Below, piece by piece: positions 16,050 to 24,016 of a stretch of 39,910 bases of DNA; positions within the stretch are counted from its first letter, which is position 1, and every line of letters starts with the position of its first letter. The notes under the pieces are model-generated. The model saw only the letters and a program-made list of their open reading frames with translations, had not been told where the DNA came from and searched no databases. The stretch spans positions 1-39,910 of the forward strand of contig JAIEMM010000014.1 of assembly GCA_019752125.1 (NCBI GenBank), written 5' to 3'. The position numbers and the translations under genes are program-made. The stretch is from Patescibacteria group bacterium. Lineage in GTDB: Bacteria; Patescibacteriota; Minisyncoccia; Phycocordibacterales; SBAW01.

Positions 16050-16077
16050 AGTATAACCGGATAATGGCTTTAGTCAA
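16050..16077 (-). promoter_or_regulatory. greA promoter
   Basis: On the minus strand TTGACT (16077-16072), 16-base spacer, TATACT (16055-16050). Start codon at 16035, so the leader is about 8 bases. A GC hairpin (CCCGCC..GGCGGG, 16084-16098) lies just upstream, between mrdA and this promoter. Confidence 0.7.
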
Positions 16078-16103
16078 AGCCTGCCCGCCTTGGGCGGGTA
16101 ACC

Positions 16104-17792
16104 CTACTTGAGATACTGTGGTGCGTTAGAATCCATCCACCTAAAGAAATCGTACATGACTGAAGCGCCACCAACAGGCGTCCCCGAGGGCATGCGCTCA
16201 AGCACCACAGCAAACGCATATTTTGGGTTATCGTATGGCCAAAAACCTATCATCCAGGCGTTCTGATATTCATTACGGACTCCTACTTCGGCAGTTCCTG
16301 TCTTTGCAGCAGCTTGGACGAAGGGGAAGTTAATGGCGGTAGCGATACCAGTCTTAACACCCTGTCGCATGCCTTCGCGCGACACCTGCAAGTTGTATGG
16401 ATCAATTGGAAGTCTTTCAACATTTTGCTTTGGCGCATGAGCCAACAACGTTGGGGTGAGCAAGTATCCGCCGTTTGCAATAGTCGCGGCTTCACGTACT
16501 GCCTGAAGTGGCGTCACCTGCATGCCATACTGACCAATGGCTGTGTGGTATGTGTTACCGACGCGCCACGTTGGGTCATCTGGGAAATTTTCTGCCTTCC
16601 ACGCAGGACTTGGAATAGTCCCCGTCTTATAGCTGAAACCTTTCAGTCCCGCATCTGACCCATACCCAAACATGCGGAAATATTTTTCTATGTTCGAAAT
16701 ACCAATGCCTGGCTGATTTTTAAAACCACCACCTACTTCATAAAAGAATACATCTGAGGACACCGCGATAGCATCGCGTACCGTAAGTACGCCGTTTACA
16801 CGCCAGTCTCTAAACACAGTCGGCTTGCTTGGGTTGTAGGGGTTTGGAATGCTGATCTGTCCTGTAGACACAATAGTTGTGTGTTCTGTTATGACACCCT
16901 CCTGAAGCGCTGCAGCGGCCATGATAGGTTTGATAATCGAGCCTGGTGAATAGAGACCATCTACAGCTCTGTCGAGAAACGGCTGATTCTTATTGTTGTT
17001 GTAGGAACGGATTGCTACTGTATCGCCTTGCTCCATCGCATTCGGCGAATATTCCGGGTAGCTTGTAAGTGCAAGTAATTCCCCTGTCCTGACATCCATA
17101 ACGATACCTGCACCACCGATGGCATGTGCTTCCTGGGCACGCTTTGCCAATACTTCATATAACCCACTTGTGACTTTTGCATCAATAGAAAGAGTGAGTT
17201 TGTCGCCAGACTGTGGTGGCTTTATTGTGCTTTCAGACACTACCGTGTCGCGCGCATCAGTTTCTGTAAGTTTCAAACCATTCTTTCCTCCGAGTGCGTC
17301 ATTAAATGCTTTCTCCGCACCATCCATACCAACAAATTCTGTGCGGTAATATGTGCCTCCCGCATCTTTTGCGGGAGGTTGCACAAAACCAATCACGTGC
17401 GCCAAGCCTGTCATGTCAGCATACACACGCCGTGCAAAATCATCGGCGACTGAATCGCGCTGATTGTATGCAAGAGGGACACCGTTTCGATCTTCAATAA
17501 TCCCGCGATCAGCAAAAATAGTCCTCTGTGCAAGTTGGTTATTTTTTGCACGTTGCGCGTAGGTACCGCCGTGTATGAGTTGGAGGTCGCTGGCCCGCAC
17601 AACGTATGCAATAAAAAGAAGCGCTATAAGCGTTGTCGCTACAACGATCGTACGATGCCCGAGCGGGCGTTCTATTCTTCCTTCAAATTGGTCGCGGTCG
17701 AAGTCGGCAACGTTTGATGCATCAATAAGAATTTCATCAGGATTTATTTCGGTAGTCCGTTTTGATTTTCTCCGTATACCAAAAAAACGCAT
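16104..17792 (-). CDS. mrdA: elongation transpeptidase PBP2 (MrdA)
   Basis: Class B penicillin-binding protein for lateral wall growth, partner of MreBCD. The 562 residues have a charged cytoplasmic tail, membrane anchor (about 49-66), PBP dimerisation domain (RGIIEDRNGVPLAYN) and transpeptidase motifs SPGSIIKP (active Ser), SSD and AAAKTGTAEVG. Assigned to PBP2 because it ends the mreB-mreC-mreD series. TAAAAT ends 6 bases before ATG, so besides operon read-through a leaderless start is possible. An in-gene inverted repeat (17356-17378) encodes PPAKDAGG. Confidence 0.94.
   Translation of the reverse strand: MRFFGIRRKSKRTTEINPDEILIDASNVADFDRDQFEGRIERPLGHRTIVVATTLIALLFIAYVVRASDLQLIHGGTYAQRAKNNQLAQRTIFADRGIIEDRNGVPLAYNQRDSVADDFARRVYADMTGLAHVIGFVQPPAKDAGGTYYRTEFVGMDGAEKAFNDALGGKNGLKLTETDARDTVVSESTIKPPQSGDKLTLSIDAKVTSGLYEVLAKRAQEAHAIGGAGIVMDVRTGELLALTSYPEYSPNAMEQGDTVAIRSYNNNKNQPFLDRAVDGLYSPGSIIKPIMAAAALQEGVITEHTTIVSTGQISIPNPYNPSKPTVFRDWRVNGVLTVRDAIAVSSDVFFYEVGGGFKNQPGIGISNIEKYFRMFGYGSDAGLKGFSYKTGTIPSPAWKAENFPDDPTWRVGNTYHTAIGQYGMQVTPLQAVREAATIANGGYLLTPTLLAHAPKQNVERLPIDPYNLQVSREGMRQGVKTGIATAINFPFVQAAAKTGTAEVGVRNEYQNAWMIGFWPYDNPKYAFAVVLERMPSGTPVGGASVMYDFFRWMDSNAPQYLK
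17356..17378. repeat. inverted repeat within mrdA
   Basis: Nine-base arms CCTCCCGCA and TGCGGGAGG around a short T-rich loop. It encodes PPAKDAGG, in a surface-type loop. Confidence 0.5.
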
Positions 17793-17810
17793 ACGGCCAT
17801 TTTAACAGGA

Positions 17811-18077
17811 CTAGCGTAAATGGCGAATAATGACACTTCGAACGACGCTGCTAAACAGTATTGCTACCGTGCATGGAAATATAAGTGAGTGCAGTAGACC
17901 GACGGGTGCGCCAAATACAAGGTCAGCACACAATGCAAGAAAGAGCGCGAGTACCCAGTATCCGTACAACAGTGCGATACACGGCGCGAGAAACATAAAA
18001 GGCCACCATGGCAGAAAAAAACCGAACATAAAGAGCGTGCATACACCTATGCGCACAGCCCACGTATTAGTGTGCAT
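17811..18077 (-). CDS. mreD: MreD-like membrane protein
   Basis: An 88-residue, very hydrophobic protein with about three membrane segments. MreD is usually about 160 residues with five or six segments, so this is a reduced version or a distinct small component. The assignment comes from topology and position between mreC and mrdA. Its start overlaps the mreC stop by 11 bases, which suggests coupled translation. It contains a conserved-looking LCADLVFGAPVGLLHSLIFP stretch, similar in type to the MreD GLLxD-like helices. Confidence 0.7.
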   Translation of the reverse strand: MHTNTWAVRIGVCTLFMFGFFLPWWPFMFLAPCIALLYGYWVLALFLALCADLVFGAPVGLLHSLIFPCTVAILFSSVVRSVIIRHLR

Positions 18078-18876
18078 ACGAATTTTTTTCTATCTCAACA
18101 AAGCGTAGGGACACAAGGTCGACAGGCAAACGCGCATATAGTGTCACAAAGGATTGTTTCGGATCAAAAAGTACCGATGAAACAGTGCCCGCAAGCGCGC
18201 TTGCAACTCCAGGAAACACGATTGAGTTCCCCACTTTGACCGGAGTGCCAGCTGGCACTTGTCCAACGAATGAGCCGGAGCCTTGCCCTTGCATGCTGAC
18301 AGGAACTATCTGTGTCGTACTTGAAAGATGAAGAAGCGCATCGTACGTTTGTCCAGGCGCTGAAAATAGAATTACACGCGATGTGTGTCCATAGACTTCC
18401 CCAACCGTACCAATGCGCGTCGTGCCACCGGCTGAAACAAAGTCACCTGAGTGCACACCTTCAGTTTCTCCCGCATCTATGAGAAGTGTGTCGTACGGGA
18501 TTGCAGGTGGACGCATGAGAACACCAGCCAATATTCTTTCACCACTTGTCTGCGCAGGCAGGCGCCCCAAGCGATTTTTAAGTTCAATAGTTTCTTGATA
18601 TAGGGCGTTTCTGTCAGCAAGGAGGGCGGTTGTAGAAGCAAGTTCAGCGCGAAGACGTTGGTTGTCGGAGGAATCGAGCCCAACACGCGCGCGCTGAAGC
18701 GGCGACATGAGTGCCCATGCGGCAGACTCAATTTCACGATGCCAAAAAACTCCCGCGCCTAACAGGACCAGGCACACAATTGCAAATACAAACGAGCGGA
18801 ATGAAAACCAGCCGCCAGGTTTCCGTCCTGTGGAATATACTGAACGCGAACTAAAAGGATTAGAAGTCCTCGCCAT
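18067..18876 (-). CDS. mreC: rod shape-determining protein MreC
   Basis: Scaffold linking MreB to the elongation synthases on the outer side of the membrane. 269 residues from ATG 18876: short basic tail, one membrane segment (FRSFVFAIVCLVLLGAGVFW), coiled coil (DNQRLRAELASTTALLADRN) and the beta-rich MreC domain (IDAGETEGVHSGDFVSAGGTTRIGTVGEVYGHTSRVILFSAPG). ATG 18876 overlaps the mreB end by 17 bases; a longer frame from 18963 would overlap by about 100 and lacks homology. Two palindromes lie in it, at 18244-18259 and 18548-18561. Confidence 0.9.
   Translation of the reverse strand: MARTSNPFSSRSVYSTGRKPGGWFSFRSFVFAIVCLVLLGAGVFWHREIESAAWALMSPLQRARVGLDSSDNQRLRAELASTTALLADRNALYQETIELKNRLGRLPAQTSGERILAGVLMRPPAIPYDTLLIDAGETEGVHSGDFVSAGGTTRIGTVGEVYGHTSRVILFSAPGQTYDALLHLSSTTQIVPVSMQGQGSGSFVGQVPAGTPVKVGNSIVFPGVASALAGTVSSVLFDPKQSFVTLYARLPVDLVSLRFVEIEKNSYAH
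18244..18259. repeat. 16-bp perfect palindrome in mreC
   Basis: AGTGCCAGCTGGCACT; encodes VPAGTP on the minus strand. It shares the GCCAGCTGGC core with 9106-9121. Confidence 0.6.
18548..18561. repeat. imperfect palindrome in mreC (GCAGGCAG family)
   Basis: TGTCTGCGCAGGCA differs at one base from the core of the 18-bp palindrome at 1480-1497 and again encodes LPAQ. Confidence 0.5.
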
Positions 18877-19912
18877 ATTCAAGCAAGAGATCTTGGTATA
18901 AAGGGAGATTTTCCAAAATAACGCCCGTGCCACGCGCAACAGCCGTAAGAGGGTCGTCTGCAACTGTAACGGGAACTTTGAGCCATTGTGAGAGAAGTTG
19001 GTCTAAGCCTTTCAAAAGCGCTCCTCCGCCAACAAGCGTAATCCCGGAACGCATCACGTCGGAAAGAATTTCTGGCGGTGTTGTTTCGAGCACTTCGCGG
19101 ACGCTCTCAACAAGCGTATCTATAGACTGTGAAATTGCTTCGCGGATATCCTGGTCAGTAAGAATAATTTCGCGTGGCAACCCAGAAATAAGGTCGCGTC
19201 CACGAACGACTGCTTGCGACTCCTGTCCGCCCTCAATGACAGAACCTATCGCCATCTTTACCTCTTCCGCAGTTTTCTCGCCGATCAATATCTTAAATTC
19301 CGAGCGGACGTATGCAATGATGTCCTGATTGAGTTTGTCGCCTGCGCTACGCAAGTTTTTTGCGCGCACAATACCACCAAGCGAGAGCACGGCGATGTCG
19401 ACAGTTCCCCCACCAATATCAACAATCATGCTGCCCACGGCTTCTCGAATAGGCAGGCGCACACCAAGCGCCGCGGCAACAGGTTCTTCAACAATATGCA
19501 CTTCGCGCGCACCCGCGTTTTGCGCCGCATCTTTTACTGCACGCATCTCTACGTTGGTGATGCCAGCAGGCACACCAATGACAGCACGGGGCCCTAGCAT
19601 TTTGCGAGATACACCTTGTGCCTGGTTGATAAGGTACGCGATCATCTCCTCTGTTGCTTCGAAATCAGACACAACACCATCGACAAGCGGGCGCACTGCC
19701 GTTAAGTGGCCAGGCGTGCGGCCAAGCATATCGCGCGCAGCTTTTCCTACCGCTACCACCTGGTTTGTTTTTTGGTTTACGGCAACAACGGAAGGTTCGT
19801 TTACAACTATCCCCTTTCCGCGCATATATACGAGCGTATTGGCAGTTCCTAAGTCTATGCCAACATCATTCGATAATAGTGGGAATATTTTATTTTTTAG
19901 TCGTTCTATCAT
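18860..19912 (-). CDS. mreB: rod shape-determining protein MreB (copy 1)
   Basis: Actin-like ATPase that polymerises under the membrane and guides lateral wall synthesis. The 350 residues have the phosphate-1 loop DVGIDLGTANTLVYMRGKG, phosphate-2 VDIGGGTVDIAVLSLGG and the adenosine motif GITLVGGGALLKGLDQLL. The N-terminus MIERLKNKIFPLL is a plausible amphipathic membrane-targeting helix. It heads the cluster mreB-mreC-mreD-mrdA. A second MreB is at 27212-28225. Upstream lies a 29-bp tandem repeat, then proS. Confidence 0.96.
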   Translation of the reverse strand: MIERLKNKIFPLLSNDVGIDLGTANTLVYMRGKGIVVNEPSVVAVNQKTNQVVAVGKAARDMLGRTPGHLTAVRPLVDGVVSDFEATEEMIAYLINQAQGVSRKMLGPRAVIGVPAGITNVEMRAVKDAAQNAGAREVHIVEEPVAAALGVRLPIREAVGSMIVDIGGGTVDIAVLSLGGIVRAKNLRSAGDKLNQDIIAYVRSEFKILIGEKTAEEVKMAIGSVIEGGQESQAVVRGRDLISGLPREIILTDQDIREAISQSIDTLVESVREVLETTPPEILSDVMRSGITLVGGGALLKGLDQLLSQWLKVPVTVADDPLTAVARGTGVILENLPLYQDLLLEYGEDF

Positions 19913-19922
19913 GTTCTGTCAT

Positions 19923-19980
19923 GCGGCTTGCCGCGTGGACGCAGCCTTTACGCGGCTTGCCACGTGGGCGCAGCCTTTAC
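19923..19980. repeat. 29-bp tandem repeat, two copies
   Basis: Units 19923-19951 and 19952-19980 differ at two positions. Each begins GCGGCTTGCC and ends GCAGCCTTTAC. The second unit runs into the proS stop codon; a third copy is begun by GTGG. It contains GCGGC/GCCGC dyads that can fold. Confidence 0.85.
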
Positions 19981-21224
19981 GTGGTCAGGTGTCCTATCAA
20001 TTCTGAAATGCTCTTATGCGACGTATGCCCTGAGGCTCTTTCTACACATTCAAACTTACCTGCGGCCAATGTCTTTTCTGACACGACGATGCGAAGCGGA
20101 ATGCCAAAGAGGTCGCTGTCGGCAAACTTTTCTCCCGCGCGCGCGTCACGGTCGTCCCAGAGCACTTCGATACCAGCTTCTGTAAGCTCACGGTACAACT
20201 CCGCTGCTTCTTTTTTCACCTCTTCGTTGTCGCTTGAAAGTTCAACCAAATGCACACGGAACGGCGCGATGCTTTCAGGCCACACAAGACCTTTGTCGTC
20301 AGCAAATTTTTCCACAGCAACACCCATCAAACGCGTAATACCAATACCGAAGCAGCCCATAATTGGATATTTCTTTTCACCGTTTGCATCCTGATAGGTA
20401 AGATCGAAATCTTTCGTATACTTTTGGCCGAGATCAAAAATATTGCCAACTTCTGAGGCTTTTGCGCGACTTAGTGTTCCGCTATTGCAACGGGTGCAGG
20501 TTTCGTTTTCTTTTGATTCTGCCACTTCAACGTTCACGCAGTACGAACATGTGTCGCAATACAAGATGTCATCTTCACCAGCGTCAGTAAGAACCATAAA
20601 CTCGTATGAGAGTTTCTTCGTAAAGCTGCCGCCAGAGGCTTCCGTTGCTTTTGCTACCAACCCGATACGGTCATAGACGCGCAGGTATGCGTCTTTTGCG
20701 AGTGCATAAAAGCGATCGAAGTCTTCCTGCGTATCGTGGAAGGAATACATATCCTTCATTGTGAATTCTCGTCCGCGCATAATGCCGCTTTTTGCGCGAA
20801 GTTCGTCACGATACTTCTGTCCGATCTGATATACAACAAGCGGAAGATCTTTGTATGAAGAAATATATTCTTTAGCGATTGGTGTAACAATCTCCTCTTC
20901 GCTCTGCCCTACGGTGTATTCTTTTTCAGTGCGGCTTTGGATTTTAAAAACAACATCAACGTTATCCCATGCGCCTGTCTGCTTCCACGGCTCGCTTGGA
21001 TGAAGCGTCGCCATGCGGATTTCTTGGCCGCCAATCTTATCCATCTCGTCGCGCACAATTGCTTCAATTTTTTCAAGCACGCGTTTTCCGAGCTGCAGAT
21101 ATGAGTACACGCCTGCCATTTCTTTATGAACAAAACCTGCACGAATGAGGAGCTGTGCATTCTTTGAAACCTCATCCTTTGGAGCTTCGCGGCGAGTCTT
21201 CGTAAATAGATGTGTTTGGCGCAT
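19977..21224 (-). CDS. proS: prolyl-tRNA synthetase without the editing insertion
   Basis: Class II synthetase charging tRNA-Pro. It has 415 residues, compared with about 570 in bacterial-type enzymes with the INS editing domain. Motifs: the class II core with KYRDELRAKSGIMRGREFTMKDMYSFH (motif 2) and GCFGIGITRLMGVAVEKFADDKGLVWPESIAPF (motif 3), then the anticodon-binding domain. In place of INS, the middle has a short segment with CDTC...CTRC (about 224-245), a possible zinc ribbon. Editing of mischarged Ala-tRNA-Pro would need a separate factor, not seen here. TAGAAT ends 9 bases before ATG. Confidence 0.95.
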   Translation of the reverse strand: MRQTHLFTKTRREAPKDEVSKNAQLLIRAGFVHKEMAGVYSYLQLGKRVLEKIEAIVRDEMDKIGGQEIRMATLHPSEPWKQTGAWDNVDVVFKIQSRTEKEYTVGQSEEEIVTPIAKEYISSYKDLPLVVYQIGQKYRDELRAKSGIMRGREFTMKDMYSFHDTQEDFDRFYALAKDAYLRVYDRIGLVAKATEASGGSFTKKLSYEFMVLTDAGEDDILYCDTCSYCVNVEVAESKENETCTRCNSGTLSRAKASEVGNIFDLGQKYTKDFDLTYQDANGEKKYPIMGCFGIGITRLMGVAVEKFADDKGLVWPESIAPFRVHLVELSSDNEEVKKEAAELYRELTEAGIEVLWDDRDARAGEKFADSDLFGIPLRIVVSEKTLAAGKFECVERASGHTSHKSISELIGHLTT

Positions 21225-21287
21225 AGTTCATTCATTCTACGGGGAAAGTACTCTTGTGGCAAAAGGCTTTTTTCGGCCCAGCCTTAC

Positions 21288-21316
21288 TTGACTTTAATAC
21301 TTTGTTGTGATACAAT
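21288..21316 (+). promoter_or_regulatory. sigma70-type promoter with long leader
   Basis: TTGACT (21288-21293), 17-base spacer, TACAAT (21311-21316). The start codon at 21418 leaves a leader of about 95 bases. Confidence 0.8.
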
Positions 21317-21329
21317 TGTACCAGATCAA

Positions 21330-21400
21330 TCTATCGATCTTCGACAGTCGAAATCTAGTTTAAACCCGTCCAAACGGCCAAGCCGTAAGGACAAATTCTC
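21330..21400 (+). promoter_or_regulatory. structured 5' leader of the cold-shock-domain gene
   Basis: Two hairpins are visible: TTCGA-CAG-TCGAA (about 21340-21352) with flanking pairs, and ACGGC-CAA-GCCGT (about 21374-21386). The leader then runs to the Shine-Dalgarno AAAGGGG. Long folded leaders control cspA-type genes in other bacteria; a similar role here is inference. Confidence 0.45.
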
Positions 21401-21417
21401 TTGAAAGGGGAATGACA

Positions 21418-22434
21418 ATGAGCACGACCACTCTCGCCCGTCCGACCTGCAACGGCAACGGCGGCAAGAAGTTCAAGAAGCAGCGTTGGGGTCGCACCCA
21501 GCCGCTGCAGATGATGCAATGGGGGCATGACCTCCTCGGCTCGATCGAGATCGGCGTCGCCAACTTCAAGATGAGCCCCATCACCGCCCAGGTGGGTCCC
21601 AACAATTGGACCCGCATCTATCCCATGGACGGCGTTCGCCAACCCAAGGTGGTGCAGGTCCGCTTCACGGGCCAGCTCAACGACGGCGTCGCCCTGCTCT
21701 ACGCGCAGGGCACCAACGTGACCAACATGATGGGCGAGGACAAGTTCCCCGCCTTCAATGTTCCGGTCGCCTGGAAGGCCCGCACCGACGGCGATGATGT
21801 TCCCCACACGCGAGTGAAGGACATGGACAACATCGACCTCATCCTGATTCTGGACGACAAGATCTTCCAGCTCCAGGTGTCGGTCATCACCCGCAAGGAG
21901 AAGTTCTGGCTCTGCGCGCAGGAGACGCACGGCGGACAGGTCATCAAGACGACGGTCGAACGCGCCGCCGAGCTCGGCCTCACGCCGCACCAGGTTGGCG
22001 ACGACTTCTACATCGTCGCTCCCCTGTTCTCCGAGAACGCCTACCCCGGCGCCGACTACCTGAAGAACTTCAAGGACGTCGGTGGCGCGGCGGTCGAGCA
22101 CGTCGTCAACTTTGGCAAGGTCGTCGAGACCGAGTACGAGCCCGAGCAGTGGACGATGGCTTCGGAAGGCGCCGCTCTTCCCGAAGGCTGCAAGGCCGAG
22201 AACGGCTGGAAGATCGGCATGATCACCTGGTTCAATGTTGTTCTCGGTTGGGGGTTCGCCCTCGACCAGGATGGCAACACGGTGTTCGTCCACTTCCAGA
22301 GCGTCGTCGACGAGGACAAGCGGCCGATCGTCCTGGGTGAACACCCCGGCATTCTGCAGCCCATGAGCCCGGTCGCTTTCAAGACCAAGAAGGGCGACCA
22401 AGGTCTCCAGGCGACCATGACCTGCATCCTCTAG
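21418..22434 (+). CDS. GC-rich protein with a C-terminal cold-shock domain
   Basis: A 338-residue, probably cytoplasmic protein. The last 70 residues are a cold-shock domain (OB fold binding single-stranded nucleic acid): MITWFNVVLGWGFALDQDG, with GWGFAL as the RNP1-like and VFVHF as the RNP2-like motif, ending in VAFKTKKGDQGLQA. The first 260 residues match no family I know; they start basic (GKKFKKQRWGR) and then look like mixed alpha/beta with LILILDDKIFQLQVSV strands. ATG 21418 is preferred to 21412 for Shine-Dalgarno spacing (AAAGGGG). GC is high (60-base stretches counted at 58-65% against about 50% in neighbours) with C/G-ending codons, suggesting transfer. Confidence 0.85.
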   Translation: MSTTTLARPTCNGNGGKKFKKQRWGRTQPLQMMQWGHDLLGSIEIGVANFKMSPITAQVGPNNWTRIYPMDGVRQPKVVQVRFTGQLNDGVALLYAQGTNVTNMMGEDKFPAFNVPVAWKARTDGDDVPHTRVKDMDNIDLILILDDKIFQLQVSVITRKEKFWLCAQETHGGQVIKTTVERAAELGLTPHQVGDDFYIVAPLFSENAYPGADYLKNFKDVGGAAVEHVVNFGKVVETEYEPEQWTMASEGAALPEGCKAENGWKIGMITWFNVVLGWGFALDQDGNTVFVHFQSVVDEDKRPIVLGEHPGILQPMSPVAFKTKKGDQGLQATMTCIL

Positions 22435-22483
22435 CAGGAAGCGGACTAGATTTCGAACAGTGTACTTTGTTCGGCAGTTAGGC

Positions 22484-22520
22484 GCGGTATCTTCGGATGC
22501 TGCGTCTTTTTGTTTTATTT
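22484..22520 (+). terminator. rho-independent terminator with UUCG loop
   Basis: GCGGTATC-TTCG-GATGCTGC, then TCTTTTTGTTTTATTTT. A second hairpin (CGAACA/TGTTCG) lies just upstream, near 22456-22473. Confidence 0.85.
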
Positions 22521-22540
22521 TCCTGGTATCATTATTTCAA

Positions 22541-24016
22541 ATGAAGAATTCCCGCTACTCCCCATCCGGGCAATGGAAGCAGCTTATACCTGACATTGAA
22601 GACGTGCTCAAAAAAATGGATGCGGCTCCAATACTCTCTGTAGGCATTACGCCCTACACCCGCATCATTCCCTCTTTCTTTTTAAATAACTACACCATCT
22701 ACGGCATCAAGCGTTCAAGCGACGTAGACATTATTGAACAGTACGCACCCATCACAGTGCTCGAAGACCGCCATAAGGCCATCGCACAAAAAGTGCATGG
22801 GACAAATTATCTTATTGGAAACCATGCGTTCCAGGCATATCTGAAATCTAGACGCGACCCGCCTATAGTGATGCTCACAACAACCGATATTAAAAGCACT
22901 AAGACGCTTGAAGATCTAGGCATTCGATGGATTGGCAACCCTGCCTCGGTTATGGAAAGTGTTAAGCTCAAGGGCGATTTCAGAGATTTAGTACAGAAGC
23001 TCGGTCTTCCTTCCCTGCCATCACATTTCTATAGACGTGAAGAATTTCTATCAGCTCCCTTTCAAAGTATTTACGACGCAGTTGGCGGCTCATTCGTAGT
23101 TCAGCGTGCAGACAAAGAAGTTGGAGGCAACGAAGGCACCTTCTTTATTCACGACGATGCAGATTTCCGCCGATGCCTTGCATCGCTCACTCCTGATACA
23201 AATTTCTCTCGCCTGCTTGTTACACGCTTTGTCGAGGGATATTCGGTTTCAATGTTGGGCTGCATAGTTCCGCAAGGAGTTCTTTCAGGGCCATTGCAGC
23301 TTCAACTTATAGACGTGCCTGAAAGTTTGCACGGCGTTGCGCCTCACGGCATTTTCTTTGGAAATGACATTGGCTTTTCTGATTGGAACGCAGAGGCTGA
23401 AGCAACTGCACAAAAAGTAATCGAGGGCATCGGTGCGCACATGCAGTCAGAAGGATATAAGGGTATCTTTGGCATCGACTTCCTCTACGATAAGAAGACT
23501 GGAGAGATCTTCCCTATTGAATGCAACCCTCGCTTTACTGGTTCGCTTGCCCTCTACTCTTTGATGCTTCTTGAAGCAGGAGTGCCGCCACTGGAATTTT
23601 TCCACCTGCTCTCGCTTCTTAACATCACCAGCTCGTTCGATTTCGATACGGTGAACCGCGCTCTTAAAGTCAGAAACCCTTGTTCACATATCGCCTTCTC
23701 GCCTCGAGGCATTACGTCTATGGAGCTTCCCCTGCTTGCGGGCGTGTACGAATATGACCCATCAAAGCCAGAGCAGCTTTGGTATGTGGGAAAAGGCATT
23801 TCACTTGCAGACCTCACAAACGACAATCAATTTCTTTTGGCCGACACGGTTCCTTCGCTTGGAGCATCAATAGAGCAGGCAGTGCCTCGACTCTTTAAAT
23901 TTATTTTTCCACGCAGCATTGCCCGCTCGTCATATTCAGTTGATGACCGGACGGCATTTTTGCTACGCCGCTTCTCTCAAGTTCTCTTGGACGCAGTGAA
24001 GGAAAAGACTTCTTAG
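22541..24016 (+). CDS. ATP-grasp family enzyme, substrate unknown
   Basis: A 491-residue protein. The N-terminal part (about 1-150) is a pre-ATP-grasp-type fold (SVGITPYTRIIPSFFLNNY). The middle is an ATP-grasp domain: SFVVQRADKEVGGNEGTFFI for the nucleotide loop and GIFGIDFLYDKKTGEIFPIECNPRFTGS for the metal-binding Glu/Asn pair. The C-terminal 150 residues are not recognised. ATP-grasp enzymes ligate a carboxylate to an amine or thiol; the substrate cannot be read from sequence. ATG 22541 is chosen over 22460 because homology starts there, TATCAT ends 8 bases before it, and the longer frame crosses the terminator at 22484. Confidence 0.85.
   Translation: MKNSRYSPSGQWKQLIPDIEDVLKKMDAAPILSVGITPYTRIIPSFFLNNYTIYGIKRSSDVDIIEQYAPITVLEDRHKAIAQKVHGTNYLIGNHAFQAYLKSRRDPPIVMLTTTDIKSTKTLEDLGIRWIGNPASVMESVKLKGDFRDLVQKLGLPSLPSHFYRREEFLSAPFQSIYDAVGGSFVVQRADKEVGGNEGTFFIHDDADFRRCLASLTPDTNFSRLLVTRFVEGYSVSMLGCIVPQGVLSGPLQLQLIDVPESLHGVAPHGIFFGNDIGFSDWNAEAEATAQKVIEGIGAHMQSEGYKGIFGIDFLYDKKTGEIFPIECNPRFTGSLALYSLMLLEAGVPPLEFFHLLSLLNITSSFDFDTVNRALKVRNPCSHIAFSPRGITSMELPLLAGVYEYDPSKPEQLWYVGKGISLADLTNDNQFLLADTVPSLGASIEQAVPRLFKFIFPRSIARSSYSVDDRTAFLLRRFSQVLLDAVKEKTS

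Noticed and set aside
16084-16098. GC hairpin after mrdA as a terminator
   Set aside because: No T run follows on either strand; it is more likely another short palindrome.
21355-22401. 348-residue ORF on the minus strand
   Set aside because: Shadow of the GC-rich cold-shock-domain gene; its Leu/Val/Asp/Glu-rich composition is typical of an antisense frame.
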